This document shows, piece by piece, positions 54,545-64,000 of a DNA stretch of 64,000 nt (its first letter is position 1; the number at the start of each line of letters is the position of its first letter). This stretch comes from Xanthobacter autotrophicus (lineage in GTDB: Bacteria; Pseudomonadota; Alphaproteobacteria; Rhizobiales; Xanthobacteraceae): contig NZ_VAUP01000002.1 in assembly GCF_005871085.1 (NCBI RefSeq), forward strand, positions 150,018-214,017. The letters run 5' to 3'. Position numbers and translations under genes: made by a program. Below the pieces are notes generated by a model. It saw only the letters and a list, made by a program, of their open reading frames with translations. It searched no databases and had not been told where the DNA came from.

Positions 54545-55195
54545 TTATTCTTTATATTCAGCGCGCTGATGGAATATGAAAATGATCTGCTTGGCGATAT
54601 CCTTGGGCGTCAGGCGCCCCTCACGATACCAAGAGCTTGTGTTATTGAGCAGCGTTAGAAGGAGAAGCCTGTATACGCTGCGATCAATCTGCGGATTCAA
54701 GGGTAGGTCACCCACAAGATCCGAGAAGATCTTTTCAAAGCTGTCACGTCGGGCGATAAGCTGCTCGCGTACCTCGGCGGGGACGGCCTGAAGGTCGTTC
54801 ATGAGTGGCATCGTGATGGAGTGGGGATCGAGCTGGATCTCCAGCATGGTCACGCATGCCGCCTCCAGCCGGTCCCAGGGGTCGGTCTGCGCCTCGACAG
54901 CGGCTCGGATGCGGTCACCCGCGACCTCAAGCGCGGTGTCGTGGATGCGCACGAACAGCGCTTCCTTCGACTTGATGTAGTGGTAGAGCGACCCCCCGAG
55001 CAGTCCGACCCGTTCGCCGATCTCGCGCACCGAGGTGGCCGCGTAGCCGCGCTCCGCGAACAGGCTCGCGGCCGCTTCCAGCACGTCCCGGTGGCGGGGG
55101 CTGAGCTCACCCTGGAACAGCTCGCTGGCGAACTTGTTCTGCCGCGTCTCCTCGCCTTTCGCGACGGTCTTCCTGGCGGCGGTCTTGCGTGACAT
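54545..55195 (-). CDS. TetR-family transcriptional regulator
   Basis: 216 residues. The N-terminal HTH is at about residues 35-80 (HRDVLEAAASLFAERGYAAT, VREIGERVGLLGGSLYHYI). The ligand domain is all-helical. Divergent from the thiolase gene, it probably represses the beta-oxidation operon and its own gene and is released by an acyl-CoA, as FadR/PsrA/LiuQ-like TetR proteins do (inference from position). The first 20 residues are Lys/Arg-rich. The likely operator is the palindrome at 55350-55369. Confidence 0.88.
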   Translation of the reverse strand: MSRKTAARKTVAKGEETRQNKFASELFQGELSPRHRDVLEAAASLFAERGYAATSVREIGERVGLLGGSLYHYIKSKEALFVRIHDTALEVAGDRIRAAVEAQTDPWDRLEAACVTMLEIQLDPHSITMPLMNDLQAVPAEVREQLIARRDSFEKIFSDLVGDLPLNPQIDRSVYRLLLLTLLNNTSSWYREGRLTPKDIAKQIIFIFHQRAEYKE

Positions 55196-55349
55196 TCACG
55201 TGGTCCTGCGGTCCCGGTTCTGGCGCCCTGTCGCGACCGAGGACATCCGGTCCGCGCCCCTGATTTCGCTTTGTCCTGTCTTAGTGCGACCTCTGCCTCG
55301 AGGAAAGCACGTCGACGCGGCGTGTGGTAGCCGCTGCTGGGTTGCGTAT

Positions 55350-55369
55350 TGTACCAATCGTTTGATACA
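55350..55369. promoter_or_regulatory. Probable TetR operator
   Basis: TGTACCAATCGTTTGATACA is a 20-bp palindrome with 8 of 10 base pairs symmetric. It lies midway between the divergent TetR and thiolase genes and has the size and symmetry of TetR-family operators. Confidence 0.6.
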
Positions 55370-55515
55370 TAGCCAGCCGGCAGGGCAAGCCTTGGGGGGT
55401 GAGCCGGCGCGGCGACGGTCGAACCGGATCAACCCTCTCCGCTGCCAACACGACCTCCTGTTCTGAACTGCCTCCTGCGAACCCGTGCCGGCGTCGGGCC
55501 GGCCAAGGAACGAGC

Positions 55516-56652
55516 ATGGCCCACGCTTTCATCGTCGATTATGCGCGCAGCCCCTTCACCCCGGCCTACAAGGGCGCCCTCTCCGGCGTCCGTCCGGACG
55601 ACCTTGCCGCCGGTGTCATCTCCGCCGTCGTGGGCCGCTCGGGCCTCGATCCTGCGACCCTTGAGGACGTCATCCTCGGCTGCGCCTTCGCGGAGGGGGA
55701 ACAAGGCCTCAACATCGCGCGCTGCGCCAGCCTCATCGCCGGCCTGCCGCTGAGCGTCGGCGGCTCCACGGTGAACCGCTGGTGTGGCTCCTCCATGCAA
55801 GCGGTGCAGATGGCCGCAGGCGCCATCGCCATGGGCGCGGGTGAGGCCTTCATCGCCGGCGGCATCGAGAGCATGACCAAGGTGCCCATGATGGGCTTCA
55901 ACCCCCTGCCCAATCCGCGCTGGGACGATGCCCTGCGCGCCGCCTTCATGAACATGGGCCTCACCGCGGAAAATCTCGCCGACCAGTACGGCATTTCCCG
56001 CGAGGCCCAGGACACCTATGCGGCCGCGAGCCAGGACAAGGCGGCCGCGGCGCAGGCCGATGGGCGCCTCGCCGCCGAGATCGCCCCAGTGGCGACGCCG
56101 GCCGGCACCGTGGACAAGGACGGCTGCGTGCGCGGCGGCACCACCGTCGACAAGCTTGGGACCCTCAAGGCGGTGTTCAAGGCGGGGGGCTCGGTGACGG
56201 CGGGCAATTCCTCTCCGCTCACCGATGGCGCCTCGGCCACCCTCATCGTCTCCGAGGATTTCGCCCGCCGGCACAACCTCGCGCCGCTGGCGCGGGTTGC
56301 CGGCTATGCGGTGTCCGGCTGCGCGCCAGAGATCATGGGCATCGGCCCCGTGGAGGCCACCCGCAAGGCGCTCGCCCGCGCCGGCATCACGGCCGCCGAC
56401 CTCGACGTGATCGAGATGAACGAGGCGTTCGCGGTGCAGGTGCTGGCCTGCTGCCGTGACCTCGACATCGATCCCGCCCGTCTCAACCGCGACGGCGGCG
56501 CCATCGCGCTGGGCCATCCGCTGGGGGCCACCGGCGCGCGGCTCGTGGGCAAGGCGGCGCAGCTGTTGAAGCGCGACGGCGGGCGCTACGGCCTCGCCAC
56601 CCAGTGCATCGGCGGCGGACAGGGCATCGCCCTCGTGCTGGAGGCCGCGTGA
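55516..56652 (+). CDS. Acetyl-CoA acyltransferase (thiolase)
   Basis: 378 residues. The acylated Cys is in [10 protein letters not shown] near residue 89, [10 protein letters not shown] near 333-342 gives the active His, and the second Cys lies in QCIGGGQG near 363. EMNEAF is also present. It cleaves 3-ketoacyl-CoA at the end of each beta-oxidation turn. The ATG at 55516 matches homologues ([20 protein letters not shown]). It is the first gene of the operon; its stop overlaps the next ATG (TGATG). Confidence 0.93.
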   Translation: MAHAFIVDYARSPFTPAYKGALSGVRPDDLAAGVISAVVGRSGLDPATLEDVILGCAFAEGEQGLNIARCASLIAGLPLSVGGSTVNRWCGSSMQAVQMAAGAIAMGAGEAFIAGGIESMTKVPMMGFNPLPNPRWDDALRAAFMNMGLTAENLADQYGISREAQDTYAAASQDKAAAAQADGRLAAEIAPVATPAGTVDKDGCVRGGTTVDKLGTLKAVFKAGGSVTAGNSSPLTDGASATLIVSEDFARRHNLAPLARVAGYAVSGCAPEIMGIGPVEATRKALARAGITAADLDVIEMNEAFAVQVLACCRDLDIDPARLNRDGGAIALGHPLGATGARLVGKAAQLLKRDGGRYGLATQCIGGGQGIALVLEAA

Positions 56653-58949
56653 TGGGCGAGATCCGCAAGGCCGGCGTCATCGGTGCCGGCGTCATGGGCT
56701 CGGGCATCGCGGCGCACCTCGCCAATGCCGGCCTCCATGTGGTGTTGCTGGACGTGGAGGCGGCGACCGCCGCGTCGGCCGTCGCGAAGCAGGTGAAAAG
56801 CGGCGGCTTCATGGATGCCGCCTTCGCCGAGCGGGTCGTCACCGGCTCGGTGAGCGACGACATGTTGCTACTGTCCGACGCCGACCTGATCATCGAGGCG
56901 GTGGCCGAGCGGCTGGACGTGAAGCAGGGCCTTTATGCCCGCATCGAATCGGTGCGCAAGCCGGGCTCCATCGTCAGCTCGAACACCTCCACCATCCCGC
57001 TGTCGGCGCTGGTGGATGGCCTGCCCGAAGGTTTCGCCGCCGACTTCCTCGTCACCCATTTCTTCAACCCACCGCGCACCATGCCCCTGCTGGAGCTGGT
57101 GGCGGGGCCCCGGACCCGGCGCGAGGCGCTGGAGACGATCCGCGACTTCGGCGACCGCGATCTCGGCAAGAGCGTGGTCGTCTGCCGCGACACCCCCGGC
57201 TTCATCGCCAATCGTATAGGCAATTACTGGATGGCCGCCGCGGTGAACGAGGCCATCGCCCTCGGCCTCGACGTGGAGGTGGCGGACGCAGCCATCTCGA
57301 AACCCTTCGGCATCCCGAAGACCGGCATTTTCGGCCTCATGGACCTGGTGGGGATCGACCTCATGTCCATGGTGCTGCGCTCCCTGCACGGCGCGCTGCC
57401 GCCGTCCGATCCCATGCAGGACTATCCCGTCGAGCCTGCGCTGCTCGCCCGGATGATCGGCGAGAAGCGCCTCGGCCGCAAAAGCGGCGCCGGCTTCGTC
57501 AGGCTCTCGGCCGATCGCAAGAGCCGGGAGGTGACGGATCTCGTCACCGGCGAATATCGTCCCCAGAAGAAGGTGGACAGCGACGCCCTCGATGCCACCA
57601 AAGGCGACGCCCGCGCGCTGATGGAGCATGACGGCGCCGCCGGGCGCTATGCCGCGGCGGTGATGGAGAAGGCGCTGGCCTATGCCGCCCGTATCACGCC
57701 CGAGATCGCCGACGGACCGGACGCGGTGGATACGGCCATGCGCGGCGGCTATGGCTGGGCGAAAGGGCCGTTCGAGCTGATCGATCAGCTGGGGGCCGGC
57801 TGGCTTGTCGCACGCCTTGAGAAACGCGGCGTTCCGGTGCCCGACTTTCTCGCCAAGGCGGCGGCTGCGGGCGGCTTCTACGCCATCGAGAACGGCGCGC
57901 GCAGCTGCCTGCTGCCGGACGGTACCCGCCGCAAGGTCGCGCAGGCCGATGGCGTCATCACTCTGGCCGCGGTCCAGCTTGCCTCCAAGGCGGTCGAGGA
58001 CTGGGGCGCGGCCCGGCTGTGGGATCTCGGCGACGGCATCGCCTGCTTCGAGATCCGCAGCAAGATGAATACCTTCGGCGCGCCCGTGCTGGACGCGCTG
58101 GAGGCGACGTTGGCCCGCGTCCAGCAGGGCTTCAAGGGCCTCGTCATCGGCTCCGACGCGCCGCTGTTCAGCGCCGGCGCGGACATCCGCGTGTTCCTCG
58201 AAACCGTGGAGACGAGCGGACCTGCCGCCTTCGGCGCATCCATCGATCGCGGCCACCGGCTGTTCAAGGCGGTGAAATATGCCCCCTTCCCGGTGGTTGG
58301 CGCGGCTGCGGGCCTCGCCTTCGGCGGCGGCTGCGAACTGCTGCTGCACTGCCGGGCCATCCAGGCCCATGCGGAATTGACCATCGGCCTTGTGGAGCCC
58401 CGCATCGGCGTGGTGCCCGGCTGGGGTGGCTGCAAGGAGATGCTGCTGCGCTTCGCCGAAGGCCATGCGAGCGCGAAGGGGCCGGTGGCGCCGGCGCTGG
58501 CCGCGTTCGGCGTGATCGCGCCGGGCAAGGTCTCCACCAGTGCCTTCGAGGCCCGCCGCCTCGGCTTTCTGCGCCCCACCGACGGCATCACCATGAACCG
58601 TGCCCGCCTGCTTGCCGATGCCAAGGCGAAGGCTCTGGCGCTGGCGGAGGGCTATGTCCCGCCCGCCCCGCCGAGCCTCACCCTGTCCGGCCCCTCCGGA
58701 GCCTCGGCCCTGCGCAACGTGCTTGAGACCGAGGCCACGGCGGGCCGCCTCACCGCCCACGACCGGGTGGTGGGCGAGGCCCTCGTGACCGTGCTCACCG
58801 GCGGCCCCGATGCCGATCCTGTCCGGCCGGTCGGCGAAGACGCGGTGACCGCGCTGGAGCGCGCTGCCTTCATCGCCCTGCTCGGCGAGCCGGCCACGCT
58901 GGAGCGCATCCGCCACATGCTCGCCACCGGCAAGCCCCTGCGCAACTGA
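56652..58949 (+). CDS. Bifunctional 3-hydroxyacyl-CoA dehydrogenase / enoyl-CoA hydratase
   Basis: 765 residues. The dehydrogenase half comes first: NAD motif GAGVMGSG at residues 11-18, then [26 protein letters not shown] and [11 protein letters not shown]. The hydratase/isomerase half is at about 465-700 with [14 protein letters not shown] and [12 protein letters not shown]. This order is the reverse of E. coli FadB and like FadN-type proteins. It hydrates enoyl-CoA and oxidises the resulting 3-hydroxyacyl-CoA. It is translationally coupled to the thiolase gene. Confidence 0.93.
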   Translation: MGEIRKAGVIGAGVMGSGIAAHLANAGLHVVLLDVEAATAASAVAKQVKSGGFMDAAFAERVVTGSVSDDMLLLSDADLIIEAVAERLDVKQGLYARIESVRKPGSIVSSNTSTIPLSALVDGLPEGFAADFLVTHFFNPPRTMPLLELVAGPRTRREALETIRDFGDRDLGKSVVVCRDTPGFIANRIGNYWMAAAVNEAIALGLDVEVADAAISKPFGIPKTGIFGLMDLVGIDLMSMVLRSLHGALPPSDPMQDYPVEPALLARMIGEKRLGRKSGAGFVRLSADRKSREVTDLVTGEYRPQKKVDSDALDATKGDARALMEHDGAAGRYAAAVMEKALAYAARITPEIADGPDAVDTAMRGGYGWAKGPFELIDQLGAGWLVARLEKRGVPVPDFLAKAAAAGGFYAIENGARSCLLPDGTRRKVAQADGVITLAAVQLASKAVEDWGAARLWDLGDGIACFEIRSKMNTFGAPVLDALEATLARVQQGFKGLVIGSDAPLFSAGADIRVFLETVETSGPAAFGASIDRGHRLFKAVKYAPFPVVGAAAGLAFGGGCELLLHCRAIQAHAELTIGLVEPRIGVVPGWGGCKEMLLRFAEGHASAKGPVAPALAAFGVIAPGKVSTSAFEARRLGFLRPTDGITMNRARLLADAKAKALALAEGYVPPAPPSLTLSGPSGASALRNVLETEATAGRLTAHDRVVGEALVTVLTGGPDADPVRPVGEDAVTALERAAFIALLGEPATLERIRHMLATGKPLRN

Positions 58950-58983
58950 TCTTCGACGCAAGACTCATTTCGAGGTACGACTC

Positions 58984-60741
58984 ATGGCCACCTATACCGC
59001 GCCCGTCGACGACATCGCCTTCCTGCTGACGCGGGTGTTCGACTTCGATGCCACCATGGCCGGCCTGCCCGGCTTCGAGGAGGTGAATGCCGAGCTGGCG
59101 GTGAGCGTGCTCGAGGAGGCCGGCAAGTTCGCGGCCGGCGTGCTGGAGCCCCTCAACCGCTCCGGCGACGAGGAGGGCTGCACCCTCGAGAACGGCCTCG
59201 TCACCACGCCCAAGGGCGTCGCCGAGGCCTATCGCGCCTTCGCCGAGGCCGGCTGGTGCTCCCTCTCCGGAGATCCCGAATATGGCGGGCAGGGCCTGCC
59301 TCGGGTGCTGCAGATCCTCCTCGACGAGATGCTGTCCTCGGCCAATCTCTCCTTCGGCCTCTTCCCCGGCCTGACCCGCGGCGCGGTGGAGGCCATCGGC
59401 CACCATGCCAGCGCGGAGCTGAAGGCCACCTACCTGCCGAAGATGATCTCCGGCGAGTGGACCGGCGCCATGGCCCTCACCGAAGCCTCCGCCGGCACCG
59501 ACCTCGGACTGCTCAATACCCGCGCCGTGCCCAATGGCGACGGCAGCTATGCCATCACCGGCACCAAGATCTTCATTTCCTCGGGCGACCAGGACTTCGG
59601 CGGCAACGTCATCCATCTGGTGCTCGCGCGCCTGCCCGATGCGCCAAAGGGCGTGAAGGGCATCAGCCTCTTCCTCGCCCCCAAGTTCCTCGTCCATGAG
59701 GACGGCAGCCTCGGCGCCCGCAACGGCGTGAATGTCGGCGCGCTGGAACACAAGATGGGTATTCACGCCCAGCCCACCTGCGTGATGAACTATGACGGCG
59801 CCACCGGCTGGCTGGTGGGCGAGCCGGGTCGCGGACTCAACGCCATGTTCACCATGATGAACGCGGAACGCCTGTTCGTCGGCATCCAGGGCCTCGGCAT
59901 CGCCGAAGCGGCCAACCAGAAGGCCGTGGCCTACGCCAGGGAGCGCCTGCAGGGCCACGGTGCCGACGGCACGCCGGGCCCGGTCGCGATCATCAATCAT
60001 CCCGACGTGCGCAAGATGCTGCTCACGGGACGCGCTTTCGCAGACGCAGCGCGGGCGCTCGCGGTGTGGACGGCGCTCCAGATGGACATCGCCGACCGCC
60101 ATCCCGACGCAACGGTGCGCCGCGAGGCTGACGCGCTGGTGGCGCTGCTCACCCCGGTGGTCAAGGCCGCCTTCACCGATTTCGGCTTCGAGACCGCGGT
60201 GGCGTCCCAGCAGGTGCTGGGTGGGCACGGCTACATCCGTGAATGGGGCATGGAGCAATATGTGCGCGACGCGCGCATCGCCCAGATCTACGAGGGCACC
60301 AACGGCGTGCAGGCGCTGGACCTTGTGGGCCGCAAGCTCGGCCTGGAGGGCGGAAAGCTGCCGCAGCGCTTTTTCGCTCTCATCAAGGCCGACCTCGATA
60401 CCGCCCTGCCCGCCGCCGGCGCCGCGCTGGTGACGCCAGTGGCCGAGGCCCTGGCCCGGCTGGAGGGCGCGACGGCGCGTCTCGCCGCCAATGGAGGCGC
60501 CATCGAGGCCGGCGCGGCAGCGACCGACTACCTGCGCCTGTTCGCCCTCGTCGCCCTCGGCTGGATGTGGGTCCGCATGGCCGCCGCCGCGACGGGCGAG
60601 GCCGCCACTCCGGTGCTGCAGCGCAAGGCGGTTCTCGCGCGCTTCTTCGTCGAGCGCATGCTGCCCCAGACGCTGGGCCTCGATGCCGCACTCGCCCACG
60701 GCGCGCCCTCGCTGATGGCGCTCCACGCCGACGCCTTTTGA
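58984..60741 (+). CDS. Acyl-CoA dehydrogenase with N- and C-terminal extensions
   Basis: 585 residues, about 200 longer than a simple acyl-CoA dehydrogenase. The N-terminal segment YTAPVDDIAFLLTRVFD is the AcylCoA_DH_N domain and the last 130 residues are the helical C-terminal extension. The core has MALTEASAGTDLGLL, GTKIFISSGDQD, and the catalytic-loop YEGTNGVQALD near residue 436. It makes the trans-2-enoyl-CoA and passes electrons to ETF, matching the ETF-QO gene downstream. It lies 34 bp after the bifunctional enzyme. Confidence 0.94.
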   Translation: MATYTAPVDDIAFLLTRVFDFDATMAGLPGFEEVNAELAVSVLEEAGKFAAGVLEPLNRSGDEEGCTLENGLVTTPKGVAEAYRAFAEAGWCSLSGDPEYGGQGLPRVLQILLDEMLSSANLSFGLFPGLTRGAVEAIGHHASAELKATYLPKMISGEWTGAMALTEASAGTDLGLLNTRAVPNGDGSYAITGTKIFISSGDQDFGGNVIHLVLARLPDAPKGVKGISLFLAPKFLVHEDGSLGARNGVNVGALEHKMGIHAQPTCVMNYDGATGWLVGEPGRGLNAMFTMMNAERLFVGIQGLGIAEAANQKAVAYARERLQGHGADGTPGPVAIINHPDVRKMLLTGRAFADAARALAVWTALQMDIADRHPDATVRREADALVALLTPVVKAAFTDFGFETAVASQQVLGGHGYIREWGMEQYVRDARIAQIYEGTNGVQALDLVGRKLGLEGGKLPQRFFALIKADLDTALPAAGAALVTPVAEALARLEGATARLAANGGAIEAGAAATDYLRLFALVALGWMWVRMAAAATGEAATPVLQRKAVLARFFVERMLPQTLGLDAALAHGAPSLMALHADAF

Positions 60742-60797
60742 CCCACCACACGCCACACGACCAACGGCCAATACAAGATCAAAGACGGAGGGAAGCG

Positions 60798-62450
60798 ATG
60801 CTCGGAACGATGATGGATGTCCCGCTGCTGTTATCCTCGATCCTGCGGCATGCGGAGGCCTACCACAGCGACGGCGAGGTGGTTTCGGCGACGGTTGAGG
60901 GCGGGCTTCACCGTTACACCTACGGTGAGCTGTCGAAGCGCAGCCGCAAGCTCGCCAACGCCCTGGCGCGTCTTGGCCTGAACACCGGCGACCGCGTCGG
61001 CACCCTGGCCTGGAACGGCTACCGCCACCTGGAGCTTTACTACGGCGTCTCCGGCTCCGGCTTCGTGTGCCATACCATCAATCCGCGCCTGTTCCGCGAG
61101 CAGATCACCTACATCATCGCGCATGCCGCAGACAGTGCGCTGTTCTTCGACCTGACCTTCCTGCCCATCGTGGAAGAGCTGGCGGACCAGCTGAAAGGGC
61201 TCAAAGCCCTGGTGGCCATGACCGACGAGGCGCACATGCCCGCCTCCCCGGTCCTTCCCGGTCTGCAGTGCTACGAGACGCTCATCGCCGGCGAGCCGGA
61301 TACGTTCGAGTGGCCGGCCTTCAGCGAGAACACCGCCTCGGGCCTGTGCTACACCTCCGGCACCACGGGCGACCCCAAGGGCGTGCTCTATTCCCATCGC
61401 TCATGCGTGCTGCACGCCATGGCGATCGCCATGCCCGACGCGCTGGGGCTCTCCGCCAGCGACGTGGTCTGCCCCATCGTGCCCATGTTCCATGTGAACG
61501 CCTGGGGCCTGCCGTTCGCCGCGCCCATGGTGGGGGCGAAGCTGGTGCTGCCCGGCGCCCATCTCGACGGCGCCAGCCTGCACGCTTTGTTCGAGGGCGA
61601 GGGCGTCTCCTTCACTGCCGGGGTGCCCACCGTGTGGCTCGGCCTGCTCGACTGGATGGACACCCACGCCCGCAGCTTCTCGGCGCTGAAGCGGGTGGTG
61701 ATCGGCGGCTCGGCCATTCCGCCCATCATGATCAGCCGGTTCCACAACATGGGCGTGGAGGTGCGCCAGGCGTGGGGCATGACGGAGACGAGCCCGGTGG
61801 GCCTCTCCGCTGCGCTCAAGCCCAAGCACAGGACGCTGCCGCCGGAAGAGCGCCTCGCCCTTGAGTGCAAGCAGGGCCGGCCGTTGTTCGGCATGGAGTT
61901 CCGCGTGGCCGGGTCCGGCGGGGACGAGGTGGCACACGACGGCAGGAGCTTCGGCTCCATGCTGGTCCGCGGCCCCTGGGTGGCGCAGGCCTATTTCAAT
62001 ACGCCGACGAGCGCGGCCCATGCGGACAATCCCGGCTGGTTCGACACCGGCGACGTGGTGACCATGGACCAGGAGGGCTTCATACAGATCGTCGACCGCA
62101 CCAAGGACGTGGTGAAGTCGGGCGGCGAATGGATCTCCTCCATCGACCTCGAAAACATCGCCCAGGCCCATCCGGCGATCCAGGAAGCCGCCATCGTCGC
62201 GCGCCCCGATGCGCGTTGGGGCGAGCGGCCGGTGCTGGTGGCGGTGCTGAAGCCGGGTGCCACCTTCTCCCGCGCCGACATGCGCGCCCATTATGAAGGC
62301 AAGATCTCCAAGTGGTGCATGCCCGATGACGTGGTGATCGTGACGGAGCTGCCTCACACCGCCACCGGAAAGCTTTCCAAGAAGGCGATCCGCGAGATCA
62401 TCCTCGATGAGATCAAGCGTCGCTCGCCCGACCTCGGCATCGGCTCCTGA
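60798..62450 (+). CDS. AlkK-like medium-chain acyl-CoA ligase
   Basis: 550 residues, ANL superfamily. The P-loop YTSGTTGDPKG is near residues 183-193, the A5 motif WGMTETSP near 328, the A7 Asp in WFDTGDVV near 416, and the catalytic Lys in PHTATGKLSKKA near 520. The N-terminus MLGTMMDVPLLLSSILRHAE resembles AlkK, a medium-chain fatty-acid ligase. It activates the operon's acid substrate at the expense of ATP. GGAGGG lies seven bases before the ATG. Confidence 0.92.
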   Translation: MLGTMMDVPLLLSSILRHAEAYHSDGEVVSATVEGGLHRYTYGELSKRSRKLANALARLGLNTGDRVGTLAWNGYRHLELYYGVSGSGFVCHTINPRLFREQITYIIAHAADSALFFDLTFLPIVEELADQLKGLKALVAMTDEAHMPASPVLPGLQCYETLIAGEPDTFEWPAFSENTASGLCYTSGTTGDPKGVLYSHRSCVLHAMAIAMPDALGLSASDVVCPIVPMFHVNAWGLPFAAPMVGAKLVLPGAHLDGASLHALFEGEGVSFTAGVPTVWLGLLDWMDTHARSFSALKRVVIGGSAIPPIMISRFHNMGVEVRQAWGMTETSPVGLSAALKPKHRTLPPEERLALECKQGRPLFGMEFRVAGSGGDEVAHDGRSFGSMLVRGPWVAQAYFNTPTSAAHADNPGWFDTGDVVTMDQEGFIQIVDRTKDVVKSGGEWISSIDLENIAQAHPAIQEAAIVARPDARWGERPVLVAVLKPGATFSRADMRAHYEGKISKWCMPDDVVIVTELPHTATGKLSKKAIREIILDEIKRRSPDLGIGS

Positions 62451-62540
62451 GGCACCCGACGCTCTCGCCTCACATCTGCGGCACGAGGTGGCGCCGAACG
62501 CTACCCGTCGCCTTCATCTTCACAAAGGGAGGAAAGTTTG

Positions 62541-63761
62541 ATGACAAGTCGTGTGTTGCGGAAATCCTGCGCCTTGTTTCTTGCCACTGCCGTCTCGGCT
62601 CTTGCAGCCGCCCCGATCCGCGCTGAGACCACCGCGGTCAAGCTCGGTGTGCTCAACGACATGTCCGGCGTGTACGCGGACATCACAGGACCCGGCGCCG
62701 TGGTCGCGGCACAGATGGCGGCCGACGACTTCGTGGCGAGCCACAAGGACTTCAAGGTCGAGGTGGTCTCCGCCGACCACCAGAACAAGCCGGATGTCGG
62801 CTCCTCCATCGCCCGCAAGTGGTACGACCAGGACGGCGTCGATGCCATCCTTGATGTCCCCACCTCCTCGGTCGCGCTGGTGGTGAGCGACATCACGCGC
62901 GAGAAGAACAAGGTCTTCCTTGTCTCCGGCGGCGGCTCCTCGGACCTCACCGGCGCCAAGTGCTCGCCCAACACGGTTCAGTGGACCTACGACACCTGGG
63001 CGCTCGCCAACGGCACCGGCACGGCCGCCACCCGGCGCGAGGGAACCACATGGTTCTTCCTCACCGCGGACTATGCCTTCGGCGCGGCGCTGGAGCGCGA
63101 CGCGGCGGCGGCGGTGAAAAATGCCGGCGGCAAGGTGCTCGGCGGCGTGAAGCACCCGCTGAGCGCCACCGATTTCTCCTCCTTCCTGCTGCAGGCCCAG
63201 GCCTCGGGCGCCAAGGTGATCGGCCTTGCCAATGCCGGCGGCGACACCATCAATGCCATCAAGCAGGCGGCCGAGTTCGGCCTTACGCAAGGCGGCCAGT
63301 CGCTGACCGGCCTGCTGATCTTCTCCTCCGACGTGAAGGCGCTGGGCCTGCCGGCCGCGCAGGGACTTCTGCTCACCGAGGCCTTCTACTGGGACCTCAA
63401 CGACGATACCCGCGCCTTCTCCCGGCGCTTCGCCGAGAAGTTTGGTGGCAAGATGCCCACCAGCACCCAGGCGGGCGTCTATTCCAGCGCGTTGCACTAT
63501 CTCAACGCCATCAAGGACGCCAAGACCAAGGACGCGCCCAAGGTGATGGAGCAGATGCGCGCCACCCCCATCGACGACCCGCTGTTCGGCAAGGGCGAGG
63601 TGCGCATCGACGGCCGCGCCACCCATCCCATGTACCTCTTCAAGGTGAAGAAGCCGGCCGACTCCAAGGGCCCGTGGGACCTCTACGAGGTGGTCGCCAC
63701 CATCCCCGCCAACGAGGCCTTCCGCCCGCTCAAGGACGGCGGCTGCCCGTTGGTGAAGTGA
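62541..63761 (+). CDS. Branched-chain amino acid-type ABC transporter substrate-binding protein
   Basis: 406 residues. The signal peptide ALFLATAVSALAAAPIRAE is cleaved before TTAVKLG. The Peripla_BP_6 fold follows with KLGVLNDMSGVYADITGPG, then GVDAILDVPTSSVALVV and FSSDVKALGL. Members of this group also bind aromatic or short organic acids, and the operon context suggests the acid oxidised by its neighbours rather than an amino acid. The permeases and ATPases (LivHMGF-type) are not in the window. GGGAGG lies eight bases before the ATG. Confidence 0.9.
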   Translation: MTSRVLRKSCALFLATAVSALAAAPIRAETTAVKLGVLNDMSGVYADITGPGAVVAAQMAADDFVASHKDFKVEVVSADHQNKPDVGSSIARKWYDQDGVDAILDVPTSSVALVVSDITREKNKVFLVSGGGSSDLTGAKCSPNTVQWTYDTWALANGTGTAATRREGTTWFFLTADYAFGAALERDAAAAVKNAGGKVLGGVKHPLSATDFSSFLLQAQASGAKVIGLANAGGDTINAIKQAAEFGLTQGGQSLTGLLIFSSDVKALGLPAAQGLLLTEAFYWDLNDDTRAFSRRFAEKFGGKMPTSTQAGVYSSALHYLNAIKDAKTKDAPKVMEQMRATPIDDPLFGKGEVRIDGRATHPMYLFKVKKPADSKGPWDLYEVVATIPANEAFRPLKDGGCPLVK

Positions 63762-63855
63762 TCATCGGCGCGAGGGGCCGGCCGCCTCTCGCGCCCCATC
63801 CTTTCGGTTTCGCACGCGACGGCGCCGTCGCGCTGGCACGTTGAAGAAGGCTTGG

Positions 63856-64000
63856 ATGCTCATGGAACACGCGCTGCCTGAACGCGAAGGCATGGATTAT
63901 GACGTTGTGGTGGTGGGCGCCGGGCCTGCCGGGCTTGCCACCGCCATACGCCTGAAGCAGCAGGCGGCCGAGCGCGGCAGCGACATCTCGGTGGTGGTGG
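63856..64000 (+). CDS. Electron transfer flavoprotein-ubiquinone oxidoreductase (partial)
   Basis: The first 48 residues, cut by the window end. After MLMEHALPEREGMDYDV comes the FAD-binding VVVGAGPAGLATAIRLKQ, and QAAERGSDISVVV continues as in ETF-QO. This enzyme moves electrons from ETF, reduced by acyl-CoA dehydrogenase, into the quinone pool, so it completes the beta-oxidation operon. An ATG at 63862 is an alternative start. Only the beginning is visible, but the sequence up to the cut is characteristic. Confidence 0.85.
   Translation, partial: MLMEHALPEREGMDYDVVVVGAGPAGLATAIRLKQQAAERGSDISVVV

Overview
The window is high-GC DNA from an alphaproteobacterium of the order Hyphomicrobiales (Rhizobiales), most likely a Xanthobacteraceae-like lineage such as Xanthobacter, Azorhizobium or Ancylobacter. 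The evidence is the set of families present: an Irr-type Fur regulator with a heme-regulatory GCP motif, DivK, IalB, Porin_2 porins, DUF3572, DUF2794 and DUF1223 proteins, a divergent acnA/ccmA pair and an Mcl1-type malyl-CoA lyase. The family assignment is inference; no 16S rRNA gene or tRNA was seen.

Layout. 1-8.2 kb: end of a probable TerC-family gene, an SDR, a quinone oxidoreductase, a Tat-exported GGCT-fold protein, malyl-CoA lyase, HspQ, an IalB-family protein, a peptide-type solute-binding protein and a small membrane protein. 8.6-19.1 kb: SH3b protein, RNase R, DUF983, Nudix, MFS, L33, DivK, DUF3572, a 36-bp hairpin tandem array, DNA polymerase IV, a conserved hypothetical and a ModE-type HTH protein. 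19.1-25.4 kb: ccmB and ccmA split by a palindromic element, divergent from acnA, then DUF1223, a possible unannotated RNA and DUF2794. 25.4-31.7 kb: a repeat cluster, purB, murI, an MltB-like transglycosylase, irr, dsbB and an HNH endonuclease. 31.9-41.1 kb: esterase, AlkA-type glycosylase, gluQRS, AEC carrier, ACT-like protein, rpoZ, a NYN-domain protein, a family-5 uracil-DNA glycosylase, VOC plus peroxiredoxin, smpB, a toxin-antitoxin pair and dapA. 41.6-51 kb: cell-envelope genes, namely Slt, a translationally coupled three-gene unit (HhH membrane protein, 35-aa membrane peptide, OmpA-type protein) and two porins. 51.8-54.5 kb: serA followed by a decayed mobile region with an integrase scrap, an IS3-type transposase relic and one intact 59-aa gene. 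54.5-64 kb: a TetR-controlled beta-oxidation operon.

How the genes work together. Most genes are housekeeping and chromosomal. The clearest pathway unit is the last 10 kb. The TetR gene is divergent from thiolase, hydroxyacyl-CoA dehydrogenase/enoyl-CoA hydratase, acyl-CoA dehydrogenase and an AlkK-like acyl-CoA ligase. These are followed by a periplasmic binding protein and the start of ETF-ubiquinone oxidoreductase. Together they could import, activate and oxidise a medium-chain or related acid and pass the electrons to quinone. A 20-bp imperfect palindrome in the divergent promoter is the likely operator.

The least explained parts are the 36-bp hairpin array before dinB, a MITE-like element with 23-bp terminal inverted repeats (three copies, one inside the ccm operon), a second family of G/C-rich hairpins, a possible minus-strand RNA near 24.7 kb, and the 35-aa peptide coupled on both sides to envelope genes.
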